The notes beneath the pieces were generated by a model, which searched no databases, was not told where the DNA came from, and saw only the letters and a program-made list of their open reading frames with translations. DNA of 64,000 bases from Isoetes taiwanensis (lineage: Eukaryota; Streptophyta; Lycopodiopsida; Isoetales; Isoetaceae), in contig JAJEKV010000572.1 of assembly GCA_021234155.1 (NCBI GenBank), positions 1 through 64,000 of the forward strand, read 5' to 3'. The position numbers and the translations under genes were made by a program. This document shows positions 32,281 through 43,680 of the stretch, piece after piece. The stretch's first letter is position 1. Every line of letters starts with the position of its first letter.

Positions 32281-33210
32281 TTTTTTTTTTTTGAAGGACG
32301 AACAAAAAGTTTATTAATGAGCAAGAATAAGTACAAAATGAATATTTCTCATCTAGTTGTGTAAACACAAGAAGATGCTACTGGAACACGAGCCTGCGAC
32401 ACCATGTGCTTACTCCATACTAGATAAGTAAAAGGAGATAAGGCTCTGCTTAAGAGTCTAACCGCATTCAATCTGTAATGGCGTCAAATCCGATATAACT
32501 ACCGGAATCTCAGGAGAGTTTGAAGATGTAACTTGGTCCTTCGACAAGACAGTATTATCTTCAGCCAAATCAGCCCACTGAAGTGGAGCAAAGCGACCAC
32601 ATGCAGCAGAAGGATCAGAATCACGTATAGCAAGTGCAGAGGAGAGCTGAGATGCCGAGGTGTTAGAACCCTTAGCTGACTTTCGAGGTTGATGAAGAGC
32701 CGGTTGATGTTTAGGAGGAGGGTGGGCACCACGACGATCAATGTCCATGTACTGCCCACGAGCTTCTTCAACCTGCTCTTGCGACCTCTGGATCTCATCC
32801 ATCCTTTGCCTCTGTTGATCCAGCAGCAGAGGCGCGGGACCAACGGCTGGAATAGATGTAGAAGAAGTCACAGGGGGATAAGAGACATTCATTGAAGAAG
32901 GAGCAGAGCTAGGAGTAGGATTTGTAGCGGAGGCAACCGGAGGAGCCTGCTGGTAAGACTTACAAAATTGAGCAAAGAGAGGGGCCTCAGGGAACATGAG
33001 AGCTAGCTCTGGGCCATTTAACAATCGTAGCTTGAATGGAAAGAACATGGGCCCACTTTGAACAACAATTGTCTGAGGCAGATCACGATGAATAGGGCAT
33101 GCTACACAAATCTTAGTAATGCCATTGGTTATAGCATGTTGCAGGTGAAGTCCAATCTCACTAGCAATAGCAGAAATGAACTCAGGATCTTGAAACTCTG
33201 GAGGGAAACT
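32281..33210 (-). mobile_element. internally deleted LINE: ORF1 plus poly(A) end
   Basis: On the minus strand an ORF1-like frame (32458-33048, extending with homology to about 33200) is followed by a short 3' region and a poly(A) tail, seen as a T run at 32281-32294. The last bases before the tail (AATAAACTTTTTGTTCG...CCTTC) look like a plant L1 3' end. ORF2 is absent. A flanking GGGGTTAACTT at 32269-32279 is also seen near 33290. Confidence 0.6.
32458..33048 (-). pseudogene. LINE ORF1-like protein fragment
   Basis: 196 residues from the first ATG. Upstream codons in the same frame continue with homology-like sequence (EFISAIASEIG, KICVACPIHRDLP), which resembles the DUF4283 region of plant L1 ORF1 proteins, so the true start lies beyond 33200. 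After a proline/serine-rich linker comes a Q/R-rich helix (QQRQRMDEIQRSQEQVEEA) and a C-terminal GRFAPLQWADL motif of the type that closes L1 ORF1. Such proteins bind the element RNA. No ORF2 follows, so this copy is defective. Confidence 0.5.
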
Positions 33211-33384
33211 TGATGCATTGGCTGAATAAAGTCAACCTATCTGGATTACTTAAAATAGATTAATACAATCCCTATATTTAAATAAGGCTTGGGGTTAACT
33301 TGATGCATTGGCTGAATAAAGTCAACCTATCTGGATTACTTAAAATAGATTAATACAATCCCTATATTTAAATAAGGCTTGAGG
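33211..33384. repeat. ~82-bp direct repeat, two near-identical copies
   Basis: A unit beginning GATGCATTGGCTGAATAAAG and ending ATTTAAATAAGGCTTG is at about 33211-33292 and again at 33303-33384. GGGGTTAACTT lies between them. Confidence 0.92.
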
Positions 33385-36300
33385 CAAATCCACTCTGTGA
33401 TGATAACAAGATATATAATCTAAAGAGAATCTTTCATAGTATACGACATCCATTCCTTGGATTCCTGCATAATAATGCTTGTATTGGAAATATTTTAAAG
33501 GTTTAGACCCACAAGAGATCAATAATGTTGTTTCTAGTATGACAATTGCCATGATTCCCTTTATTTAACCCTTGCTAGACAGAGCTGTCAAGCTATGCTT
33601 CATCTTTTCGAGAAGTCTGCACAAGGATCTGGGGAGGCATATTTCAAAATACGATATATGAGCAGACTGCCCATATCCAATACCTCGTTGGACCAGTGGA
33701 TCTGGCAGAGCCCACTTCATTTCCAATGTTGATTTTTATGAATCTAGAGTACTGCTATAATTGCTACATTTTTTTATGGTGTAAAGTAGCATGTCATCAA
33801 TACGAAATAACTATAACTGTACTCGATGCTTCAATATTTATTATTCTTCTTTCTCATGTTCAGTAGCTCCTATAGTGATGCGGATGACAAATGAGGAATG
33901 CATCGCATTTGGTATATAATGTTCATTCCTGTAGTTTTGATGCATAAAGAAAATATGCTTCTTGCTGATGCCATGGACATCAAAATAGCTCATATAGAGT
34001 AAGCATACGTTTAGTGTAGATTGGGCAAAGGTATCTAACTTGGATGTTCTATTTTTCCTAACATAACCAGGTGCGAAGAAATCTGCTTTATTTTACATGT
34101 CTGAATTTGTTGAAGACTATGAATTGACATACCTTCTTGGCCAGGTACACCATTCAGGTTCGTGTAAGAATGTCGTCGTAGGTGTGGCTATCCACTGTCC
34201 ACCATTGTAGAAATCTGCTGAGATGAATGAGAAGCCTATCTATTTTGTTGGTTTCATGCGAGTCGCAGTGCAAGAATGTTGTAATTATGTGCCATAAGGA
34301 GAATTATCAGCTCTCATATTGTATGCATCAGTCAAACACCATTAAACATACATGTTACTTTTATGCATTGAGTGCATGACTCAGATAGGGTGACAATAAA
34401 GAGCTGAAATATGTTACCAATGTGAAATATGTTACTATTACGATAAAGAGACTAATTTTGTTCACATTATGGGTCATAGATAACTCCAGAACGTGAAAAC
34501 GTTGAAAACTATAAAATTTAAAAGTATTCAGAAATACGAAATACGTCATCATCGTTGCAAAAATTACAAGGTTATTCACCTTGTACCATGATATGTCACA
34601 AGATCTATCAAATTATGCCATAATAATGTACCATAGGCTGCAATTTTCCATTGTTAAAACCCAAAAAACTAGTAAAACTTTGTATTAGATGTTTTATATC
34701 GGCAAATACGAAATAACTTTAATTGCACTCGATTCTTCAATATTTATGATTCTCGTTTCTCGCGGTTGGTATATAATGCTTATTCCTGTAGTTATGATGT
34801 GTAAAGGAAATATGAAGAAGATATGCTCAAGAGAACATGAAAAAAAAATGCTTCTTGCTGATGCCATGGACATCAAAATATGTCACATAGAGTAAGCATA
34901 TTTTTAGTGTAGATTGGGTATCTAACTTTGGATGTTCTATTTTTCCTAATATAACTGGATGCGAGGAGGACTGCTTTATTTTACATGTCTGAATTTGTTG
35001 AAGACTATGAATTAATATACCTTCCTGTCCACGTACAACATTCAATTTCACGTCGCAACGAATTTTTTTCTTTATGCTGGGATTTTGAACTAATACGCTT
35101 GTTTGCTCATAAAGTACTTGGGATAGAAAGCAATAGTTTGAGATGTTGTTGTTACTAGTATTGTGCTGTTTGCCAAAGGTGTTGCCTCCACCCTGCACTC
35201 TGAAAGCCATAAATTGTGGTCTTGCAAGATGATGTTTATATGACAATGGAGTTTGCATCATTTGGAAAATCGTTCAAGGTAAATATAATGTCTTTTTCTG
35301 TTTGTTGTTTAATTTTCACCTACTAAAATTTCATAGGTAGTCCTCATTTCAATGAACCTAACCCATGTAGGAGTTAATATTTGGTTAACGCCATTAGGCA
35401 TATAAATTTTGACGATGATGTGTGCTAAGTATAGATGTTGTAATATACCTGAACATGTCTTAAAGAAAGTGCTTTCTTCCATCGTTTTTATTGTCGTAAT
35501 TTCGAGAGCACCAAGATGTAAGTTACACTATTGTTTGAATAATCATCGATACTTGGAACGCATACACTAAGCTAGTTCAAGATTACCTAGTGCAGAGCCA
35601 TGAATTGCCTTCACATTAAAGCAAAAATCCACAAAATGCTATCCATTTTCATAATACGTCTTCAAGCCAACTACATTTCCTTCAACCTACAAGCAATCTA
35701 TATTAACCTAACAAAACATCAAAGATTTCGCATCTTAAGAAAAACAGATTCAAGGAATACCTTAATGATGCTCTACTATAGGAGAGTTTCAGGCCAATAA
35801 CCCCAAGCCTAAGACACAAAATGATACATTGGCAAACCCATTGCTATTTTAGCACAATCTTCTTCTGATATCAAATTACATTTCATGAACAGCAAGACAC
35901 AATGCATTTATCTATTTAAAACAACCAAATAAATCTAAATAAAATAAACTATAATTGCATAACACTTTCGTACAAAAGCATGCTTGCAATTTACTTGATT
36001 ACAAAAATTTGGCTCCACATCACTATAATCTAACAACTACGTGTTCTAAGCAGGCACAATAGAAACACAAGCCAGAACCTAAGTAACTAAGAAATCCATG
36101 ATTTCTCTGGCATATTTAATACAAAACATATTAACTGCCCTATTATGTAAAAGAATCCGTTACAACTCTTGTGGATCACATACAAGTGCTGACAGAGTGC
36201 CTCCATCTTCATACCCAAGCAATGCATCTCTACTTGATTCTCCCTCTCATGAATGTCATTCTTGGTATCGTAATTCAGGAGCTCAGAGGAATATAGTAAC

Positions 36301-36529
36301 CTGACTATAGAAGTGGAAGAACCAAGTTTCTTTTCTCTCTCATTGATTCTCCCTCTCATGAGTGTCATTCTTGGTATCTTAATTCAGGAGCTACTTCTCA
36401 TATGACCTTCCACCGTCAATTCTTCTTCTCCTGTCAGACTCTTGACTCCCCAAAAATAGTTTGAATTGATGACTCTCCAAGGGATTGGAATTGGAAATAT
36501 TTTCTTTTTTGCTTTTAAACGCATCTAAG
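33385..36529. other. no gene; two local duplications
   Basis: About 330 bp at 33803-34153 is repeated at 34705-35033 in the same orientation (shared blocks include CTTCTTGCTGATGCCATGGA and TTTACATGTCTGAATTTGTT). A ~50-bp unit (TTGATTCTCCCTCTCATGA onward) is at about 36234 and 36340. TCGAGAGCACCAAGATG near 35500 also occurs near 29798. The frames here have no recognised domain. Confidence 0.6.
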
Positions 36530-38060
36530 AAATGTATTTGAAATGTCTTGCATGTCCGAGAACTAACGAAAAATTTACTTTCCATTAGTATAACTACAGA
36601 TGTAGGCTATCAAATCAACTTTCAACAGAACAAGTGCCACATCCGAGATCCTGATGATATTGCAGGCTTCTCTATTCTACTTGGGATTCGATATAGCAAT
36701 CTCAATCATCTTCCTCAAAGCTCTCCTCCTCCCATTGAAGCTACTCACATCAGTGACGACTGAGATATTTACACTCTAGCATCATCGACTAGGCCACATC
36801 AGTGCTCCACAGCTGCAGCAAACTCACCAACACTGGGCGTATTTGTCACATTTCGTCTCCCAAGCGCATCCGCCATGCGTGTCTCCAATGTAAAATCACC
36901 CGGTCCATTTTTCCCACTGCTTTTTCACATGCTTCATGCGGTCTTGAGCTTGTTCATGCAGATCTTGTAGGGCATGTATACTACCCAACTTTTGGGGATG
37001 CCCAAACATTCTGGTTCTTCTTGATGATTACACCCACAAACTCTTCACTTATCGACTAGTTTGGCTTATCCGCCCCCTCCCACCCCGGTCAAGTATCCGC
37101 CCCCGCCCGTCGAAACCCCCTCCCCCCCCCCCCTTGCCATTTTCGTATAGTTCGTTTTTAAGAGAATAATTTTGGTTAAATATTTTAAAGTGACAAAATA
37201 AAATGAAGTGATCAGTTTTTTTCTGCCAATGCAGAAGCATACCATCTCATGGTCTTTGGGTGTAAGGCATTTTTCACCACAGCCTTTCTCACAAGATGGA
37301 TTCAAAGCGTCTCGATCCTGGTATCATACTCTACAGAATGTTCTTCGCACCCTTGGTTTTCACAATTGCCCAGCTAACACTAACTTAGTCTCTATGTCCA
37401 ACACCGTTTTCCATATTCCTAGCTGTATATATTGATGACTTGCCGATCTTCCAGTCTCAAACATCAGCTTTCTCTTCATTTTTCCATGAAAGATCTTGGC
37501 ATCGTGCACTATTTTCTTGGCATACAACTCATTATGATTCCATCAAGCGAACTCTCTCACTGAGCCAACACAAATATTTTCAAGATCTTCTCTCCCACCA
37601 CGGGCTGCTCGCTTGCAACTCCCTTGGATCCCACATTCCATCTCTTACCCACTGATCACCCTTGCACCCAAGATTTTCAATACTTCCATGATAATTATCG
37701 CTCCATTGTGCACTCCCTCAATGCTAGATGTCCATACCTCGTTTTTCCCATTTGCAAATTAAGGCAGATCCTCAATGACCCAAAACAGTCCCATCGCATT
37801 GCCTTCAAGCGCACCCTTCGCTATCTTGCAGGCGCCATTCACCATGGATTACTCTACCAATACCAAGGCAGTGGGGGCAATTCCCTCGTCATGTTCTCTG
37901 ATGCTGACTGGGCAAATGACTCTCAAATCTACAAATCTGTCTCAGGCTATGTCTTTACTTTTGCTGGTTCTGCCATATAATGGGCCAGCTCAAAATAGAA
38001 TTACACGGCACTTTCTACCACAGAAGCCGAGTGGAGGTGTTGCAAATCATGACCGAGTCT
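36530..38060 (+). mobile_element. Copia pol remnant (pre-integrase, reverse transcriptase, RNase H)
   Basis: Fragments in three frames follow Copia order: HVRELTKNLLSIS and KCHIRDPDD (end of protease to pre-integrase), an integrase start (LELVHADLVG in 36802-37059), then from about 37240 reverse transcriptase and RNase H pieces (FLAVYIDDLPIF with the YxDD box near 37420, LSLSQHKYFQDLLSHHGLL, FKRTLRYLAGAIHHGLLYQ, MFSDADWAND, and TTEAEWR near 38025). Most of integrase and the start of reverse transcriptase are missing, replaced by a C-rich stretch near 37075-37130. Many frameshifts; non-functional. Confidence 0.85.
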
Positions 38061-38104
38061 GTTAATGAAACTGCATATATTAGGAAGGCAGAGTGCCTTT
38101 ATAA

Positions 38105-38275
38105 AAAGGCAACATGAGCTCCTTTTATCTTTCACCTTTTTCCATAGAAAATACCTTTTATGGTACCTATATATTGTAACACATATCATTCAATACATGT
38201 GTCTTGTATTGTGGTGTATACTTGTCTCTCTTGTGTTTTCATAGTAAACTAGTAAGTTTAACATGGTATCAGAGC
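38105..38275 (+). mobile_element. Copia LTR end and primer-binding site
   Basis: The stretch to 38263 ends in ACA directly before TGGTATCAGAGC (38264-38275), the initiator tRNA-Met site. It is therefore the 3' part of a 5' LTR. The block 38105-38260 is present in inverted orientation at 41299-41454. It directly follows the RNase H remnant of the preceding Copia. Confidence 0.85.
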
Positions 38276-39159
38276 ATTAGATCAAGGTAGCCTGCTCTGT
38301 AAGTTTTAGACTTTGTGAATCTGTCATAGTAGAAAGACATCCACGTTCAGCTGATTCGTTGTTATGCTTTCTTTTATTCTTAAGAGCGCAACTGAAATTT
38401 CTTAGATGATCTGTTGTGGTCTGTAATTTTCTCAGAAAGATCTGTTGAATCAGCTGTTAATAGGTATTGCAAAAGTATTATGTGCACATCTTTTTAAACC
38501 ATTAACTGCCTGCTTTGTAGTCTTGTTGGTCGAAACAGGTTGTTCTTATTCCAGACATGTTTGTTGTTGAACCAAAGCTGATGCTGCTTCAGTAGGTCAT
38601 GAACCAGCTACAGTGAATTTTAGTCCTGCATAATTTGATCGATGCCAACTTTGCAGCTTAGTTGATTAGACCTTCCTGGCGTGATCTTACTAAAGTGTGC
38701 TTAGTAGTGACATGATGTGATTTCTAGCTATTAGTAAGGGTCAAAAATACAAAGTTAGAGGATCGTAATAGTGGTCTAACTGAACTGTGTGCTGATGAGT
38801 CATAGACTAATTGTTTTGTGATTGATTTAGAAATGAATTACAATTGAATTGTGAAGTGGATAGCATTATTTGAGCCATAAAAATGTGCATAATGTGTGAT
38901 GCATATTGCATTAAATCTATCAAAAGGACATCTAGCATTATATGCGTGAAAGCATTTTATGATGATTGAAATGGGATTATGTGATGCACATTGCAATGTT
39001 GCACCTGTTTGATGATCTAATTAAATGTTACATGAAGTATGAATATTGGAAACTTCATTTGAACTATGTCTGGACGATTGTGACAGTGCCTTATTTGTAT
39101 TAATGGATGTAAATGCTATAAACTGCAAGTGTTGATAGTCTAGCATTCTATAACCTTTA
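38276..39159. other. leader or degraded gag of the Copia element
   Basis: About 0.9 kb with no readable gag. AT-rich with stops in all frames. Confidence 0.4.
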
Positions 39160-39358
39160 ACAGAACTGCTGATGGTCTATCATTGAGTAGTATTGCATCA
39201 ATGGATGTATGGCCTCTGATAAAACTGTTGATGGTCTATCATTGAGAAGCACTGCATCAATGGATGTATATGAGGCATGTGCTATTGGGAAGCAATATGT
39301 GAGATGTGTGCTATTGGAAAGCAACGTGTGAGGCATGTGCTGTTGGGAAGCAACATCG
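39160..39358. repeat. two adjacent short tandem repeats
   Basis: A ~58-bp unit (CTGATGGTCTATCATTGAG...GCATCAATGGATGTAT) is present twice at about 39167-39270. It is followed by three 29-bp units starting GAGGCATGTGCTATTGGGA at 39272, 39301 and 39330, which encode repeated CAIGKQ-like peptides from the Copia zinc-finger region. Confidence 0.85.
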
Positions 39359-40090
39359 CCCTCCTTTCAATGCGAAAGGGGACCATGCAATTTATATTTG
39401 GGAACTTGTGCATGCTGATGTGGCCCACTACCTTATGCTTTGAGTGGTGCACGATATTTCATCTTGTTTATAGATGATTTTTCCCGTAGAGTTTTTGTAT
39501 ATTTTATCTCTACGAAGTCCCAAGTTTTCACCAAATTCCATGTGTTTAAAGGTATGTTGGAGACTCAGATTGGCAAAATGATCAAGAGATTACGTACTGA
39601 CAATAGTGGAAATTTACCTCTACTCAATTCAAGTGTTTTTGTGAAGAGCACGGGCCTATCATCACTTATTCTCCTTAGCAAAATGGTATTGTTGAGTATC
39701 AGGAACATGTGATAATCAATGTTGTTCGATGTATGCTTATTCATGCTGGTTTGGATAAGTCATTTTGGGCAGAAGCTGTGGCTACTGCTGTTTATATGCA
39801 AAATCAAACAGTAACTTCTTCTCTGAAAGGCGTAATTCCTTTGCAATCATGGACAGGAGTCAAACCAAATGTTCAAAATTTGCGAGTTTTTGGTTGTCTA
39901 GCCTATGTTCATATTCCAAATGAGAAAGAAAGAAGCTTGATCCAGCCGGCCTTATAACCATATTTGTTGGCTATGCTGTGGAGGCACAGGGATGCCGATT
40001 TTATGATATTGCTACGCGAAGAATCATTACTAGTCGTGATGCAGTGTTTGATGAGTCTACTATGACTGACATGGTTACTCATCGTCATGA
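39277..40090 (+). pseudogene. Copia integrase remnant
   Basis: It starts in the zinc-finger region (CAIGKQ) and continues with a decayed first Asp region and FILFIDDFSRRVFVYF at 39440-39520. KMIKRLRTDNSG marks the second Asp motif (normally RTDNGGEF). The SP.QNG motif with the catalytic Glu is broken by a frameshift near 39690. The C-terminal part reads MLIHAGLDKSFWAEA, NLRVFGCLAYVHIP and, in another frame, RRIITSRDAVFDES. Integrase inserts the cDNA into the host chromosome; this copy has lost its frame at least three times. No reverse transcriptase follows. Confidence 0.88.
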
Positions 40091-40127
40091 CTATAATGTT
40101 ATTCTTAGCGATTTTGGGATAATGGGT

Positions 40128-40245
40128 CTTTACATCCTCATGTTGGGAATGAGCTTGTAAATGTGTCTTCACATCCTCATGTTGGGAATGAGTTTGTAGA
40201 TGGGTTTTTACATCCTCATGTTGGGAATGAGCTTGTAAATCCTGA
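40128..40245 (+). repeat. three ~40-bp tandem units
   Basis: ACATCCTCATGTTGGGAATG occurs three times at about 40131, 40171 and 40209. In one frame it gives repeated HPHVGNE peptides in what would be the linker after integrase. Confidence 0.9.
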
Positions 40246-41298
40246 AGTGGAAGATGTCGAGGTGTTTGTTGGAAAAGGATACTTGCGAGTGCGACTTACA
40301 AGTTGAAGACAAACTTCTAGAGACTGGTATGCCGAAGTGAACTCTAAATGGATTTCTAAGTTGCGAGATGCATGGTAATAAGGAACTAGAAAAACGATGC
40401 TTTGGCAAAATATTACGTGATTTCTGTTATGCTGCAGGATATGTGCTGATTTCAAATCTGTATGCGGATGACTATATGGGGGAGGACTTTGTGGACTAGA
40501 CAAGTTAATGCGTTATGTAAGGTTGTAGTAAAACATGCATAGCAGCTTACAACATTGAGCAACATGCTCAAAACTTTGAAGAAATTCTTCAGCAAAACAA
40601 GGGGATTGTAGAACAAGACATCGACTGCCTGAACAAATGGAACCTGCAAAAAAGTAGAAAGATGACAAGCTTTGATTGTTGCCTCTGCATTATGGAACTT
40701 GACCAAAAATTATAATGCGGAACAAGACTCTGTATTCTTAGGAGTGGTGCCGCTTCCCTGCATTGTGTCAGAAATCCCTAGTTATAGTCTACTTTTGGCA
40801 CTGAGCAATATAAAAGATCATTTCAAGGCATTGGGAAGGAACGATTTTAAGCTTTCAAGGTATGCAAATCTTTGGCAGACAATCGCGGATGAAGTTAACT
40901 GCAAAAGTCGGAAGAGCCAGAAATTTCCCTCTTTTTTTCATCTTTGTATCTCCCATCTTGGCCTTTTCTCACGTTTTGGGTATGGTTTTGCAATGAAATG
41001 CTTCTTGTTGCTTTTACTCCAACAAAGAAATATTGGAATAGATCCAGAGACAATATAGATGAATTGATAAAAAGAAAAGTACAATGGTAGCTTCGTGAAA
41101 GCTGAAGAGAACATAAAACCAACAAAGTACAAAACCAAAACTGAACTCAAGACTGGAATTGCTGCTGATGACTGTCTTCTGAGCTCTTTTTACAGGAGCA
41201 TATGCAATGGATAGTGCTATTTTTGGAGGGCACTTGTATAAGTTATGTAGGGAACCTCCAAAGAAGTACAATAAACCAAGATAGCTGATTTGGCTCTA
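40246..41298. other. unidentified ORF at 40672-41058, otherwise nothing
   Basis: A 128-residue + frame reads as plausible protein in its first ~80 residues (ALWNLTKNYNAEQDSVF, DHFKALGRNDFKLSRYANL). It then becomes hydrophobic and intron-like. I do not recognise it. It may be one exon of a lost gene. Confidence 0.3.
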
Positions 41299-41454
41299 TT
41301 AAACTTACTAGTTACTATGAAAACACAAGAGAGGCAAGTATGCACCACAATACAAGACACATGTATTGAATGATGTGTGTTACAATATATAGGTACCATA
41401 ATAGGTATTTCCTATGGAAAAAGGTGAAAGACAAAAGGAGTTCACGTTGCCTTT
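41299..41454 (-). repeat. inverted copy of the 38-kb LTR fragment
   Basis: Reverse complement of 38105-38260 with high identity over about 155 bp (shared ACATGTGTCTTGTATTGTGG). No primer-binding site or polypurine tract adjoins it, so it is an LTR fragment or solo LTR piece. Confidence 0.9.
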
Positions 41455-41629
41455 GGAGATTCGACTCTTCGCCATATCGTCCCGAATGGCGAAATTACCC
41501 AGAGACCAAGTTACATAGTCATTTTTTGCAATGAAAGAAATACGAACCCTCTACATGGTAGTGTTCTGCAGCCACCTCTTAGGCCAATTGACTACAAACG
41601 TGTTGGACATGAGCTACTTTGGTGCTTCT
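41455..41629. other. spacer before the palindrome
   Basis: No gene or repeat seen. Confidence 0.4.
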
Positions 41630-42841
41630 TGGACAAGGGATGGTCTTCTGCCCACGAAACTTGGTCTCTAAGGTAATATCGACGTTTTGAGTCCATTGGC
41701 AGAGTCAGTTCACAGTTTCAGAGTCGGAGTATTGCCCGTCCGTGGCCAAGGGCCTTCGAGAGAGGACCTTTGAGGCGAACTGCTTCCGAAAGGTTTTAAG
41801 GGTCCATCTTCTGGCATCAACACCCTCCCTCTACCTGATGACATTGCGCAAGATCCTGGTCGAATTTGACTAGGGTATGGCCTCCGAAACGTAAACCTTG
41901 TATGTTGCTAGGTTATTGAAGGGTTTACGTTATGGAGGTCGAGTTTTAGTCAGTTGCACTTGGAACATGTTTGAGAAGCTGCTGTTGAAAACAAGAAGCA
42001 ATAGAAACTGACGGAATGGGGTTTGGATTTATCCTCCTTCCAGTGTGGCAATTAGGAGTCAAGAGCGCCTTTTTGCAGTAGCAAAATTGTTTGGGATCAT
42101 TCGAAATGGCCAATAGATCCAAACTCCGTTATTTTAGTTGCCATGGCTCCGCATACATGTTTAAAAAAGGTGCACCTAGTTATTCAAGAAAACGATCATG
42201 TTTTGGTCTCCAAAGCGTAGACCCTACAATAACCTAGCAACACACAGGGTTTATGTTTAGGAGGCCAAAACATGGTCGTTTTCTTGGATAACTAAGTGCA
42301 TCTTTTCTAAATATGCATATGGAGCCATGGCAACTGAAATAATAGAGTTTGGATCTATTGGCCATCCCAAATGATCCCAAACAATTTTGCTACTGCAAAA
42401 GGTGCTCTTGACTTCTGATTGCTACACTGGGAGGAGGATAAATCCAAACTCCATTCCGCTAGGTTCCTCTTGCTTTCCGTTTTCAACTGCAGCTTCTCGA
42501 CCATGTCCCAAGTGCAATCGATTAAAATTTGACCTCCATAACGTAAACCCTTCAATAACCTAGCAACACACAGGGTTTATGTTTCGGAGGCCATATACTA
42601 GTCAGATTCAACCAGGATCTTGCATAATGTCATCACGTAGAGGGAGGGTGTTGACACCAGAAGACGGACCCTTAAAACCTTCCGGAAGCAGTTCACCCCA
42701 AAGGTCCTCTCTCGAAGGCCCCTGGCCACGGACCGGCAATTCTCCCACTCCAGAATTGTGAACTGACTACGCCAATGGACTCAAAACATCGACATTACCC
42801 TCGGGACTAAGTTTCGCGGCTAGAAGACCGCCCCTTCTCCA
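41630..42841. mobile_element. 1.2-kb foldback (near-palindromic) element
   Basis: The left arm (about 41630-42235) is the reverse complement of the right arm (about 42236-42841), centred at 42235/42236. Paired landmarks include CAACACCCTCCCTCTAC (41818) with GTAGAGGGAGGGTGTTG (42636), and GAGTCCATTGGC (41690) with GCCAATGGACTC (42771). A 58-bp module with its own dyad (CCTCCATAACGTAAACCC...GGGTTTAYGTTTCGGAGG) lies in each arm (41881-41938, 42533-42590) and once exactly across the centre (about 42207-42264). No ORF or transposase was seen. Inferred to be a foldback DNA transposon or other long-hairpin element. Confidence 0.85.
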
Positions 42842-43271
42842 CTCATCTCCCTAAGGCCCAGGACAACAAACATTTGACTGTTGGGATCCTTGTAGTGTAA
42901 AATAAAAGAAGTCAAAACTAAGAGCATGCAAGTCACATTTTTTAGCCGCTTCTACGTTTAATGTTTTACAGTAACATGTGAAAGACTTAGGCAGTAGGTC
43001 TAACACATTTCGGAAGATGGACATGTATGGATATATGAAACGGATGAGTAAATATTAGACATCTGAGCAAAAATGCTATTGAAAATAAGTGTTTGTCTCA
43101 TTTGTATTTGTATATATATCATTAGATTTATTTATTCAGGTACTGCAAAGTAATGCTACGTTTTTCTGATTTTCTATTATGTATGCTTAATAGATAACTG
43201 CAACATGATCTTTTGAGACTTTTTGAGATCCTGTTGTGGCATAACATAACAAAGGCTTCTTTGCATTAGAA
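42842..43271. other. no gene recognised
   Basis: AT-rich spacer. Confidence 0.5.
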
Positions 43272-43680
43272 TGCTTTAATCTCATGAGAGGCCAGACTGT
43301 AGTTCCAAATGAGGTCACATTTTTGAACATGTTGAAAGCATTGCCTAGCATGGGCACAGATGCCACAAATCAGAGAAGATGCATCCATGAGCAGATTCTC
43401 AGTTATGGTCATTAATCTGACCATGTTGTAGGAGAGGCCCTTATAGATATGTATGTTAAGTGTGGGAGCTTGCAGAAAACGTATTGAAGAGATTATCAAC
43501 ATAAAACATAGTTTCATGGATTGTGAGGATTTCAGGCTATGCTCAGCATGGAAAAGACTTCTTGTCTTAGAATACTTTCAAATGATGCAATGTGAAGGGA
43601 TAAAGCCAAACCAAATTTCATTTCTTAGCCTTCTGAAAGCCGGTAGCAGTAGCACAGCATTCACGGGAAATATTTGGTGA
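43272..43680 (+). pseudogene. pentatricopeptide repeat (PPR) protein remnant
   Basis: Pieces in shifting frames follow the PPR pattern of plant PLS-type proteins: VVPNEVTFLNMLKALPSMG, a CIHEQILSYGH segment, then after a stop GEALIDMYVKCGSL. Further on comes FQMMQCEGIKPNQISFLSLLKAGSS (43576-43655; only the ends are reliable). PPR proteins bind organellar RNA. Frameshifts and stops between repeats (near 43405 and 43485) and the lack of further repeats show a fragment, not a gene. Confidence 0.75.
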
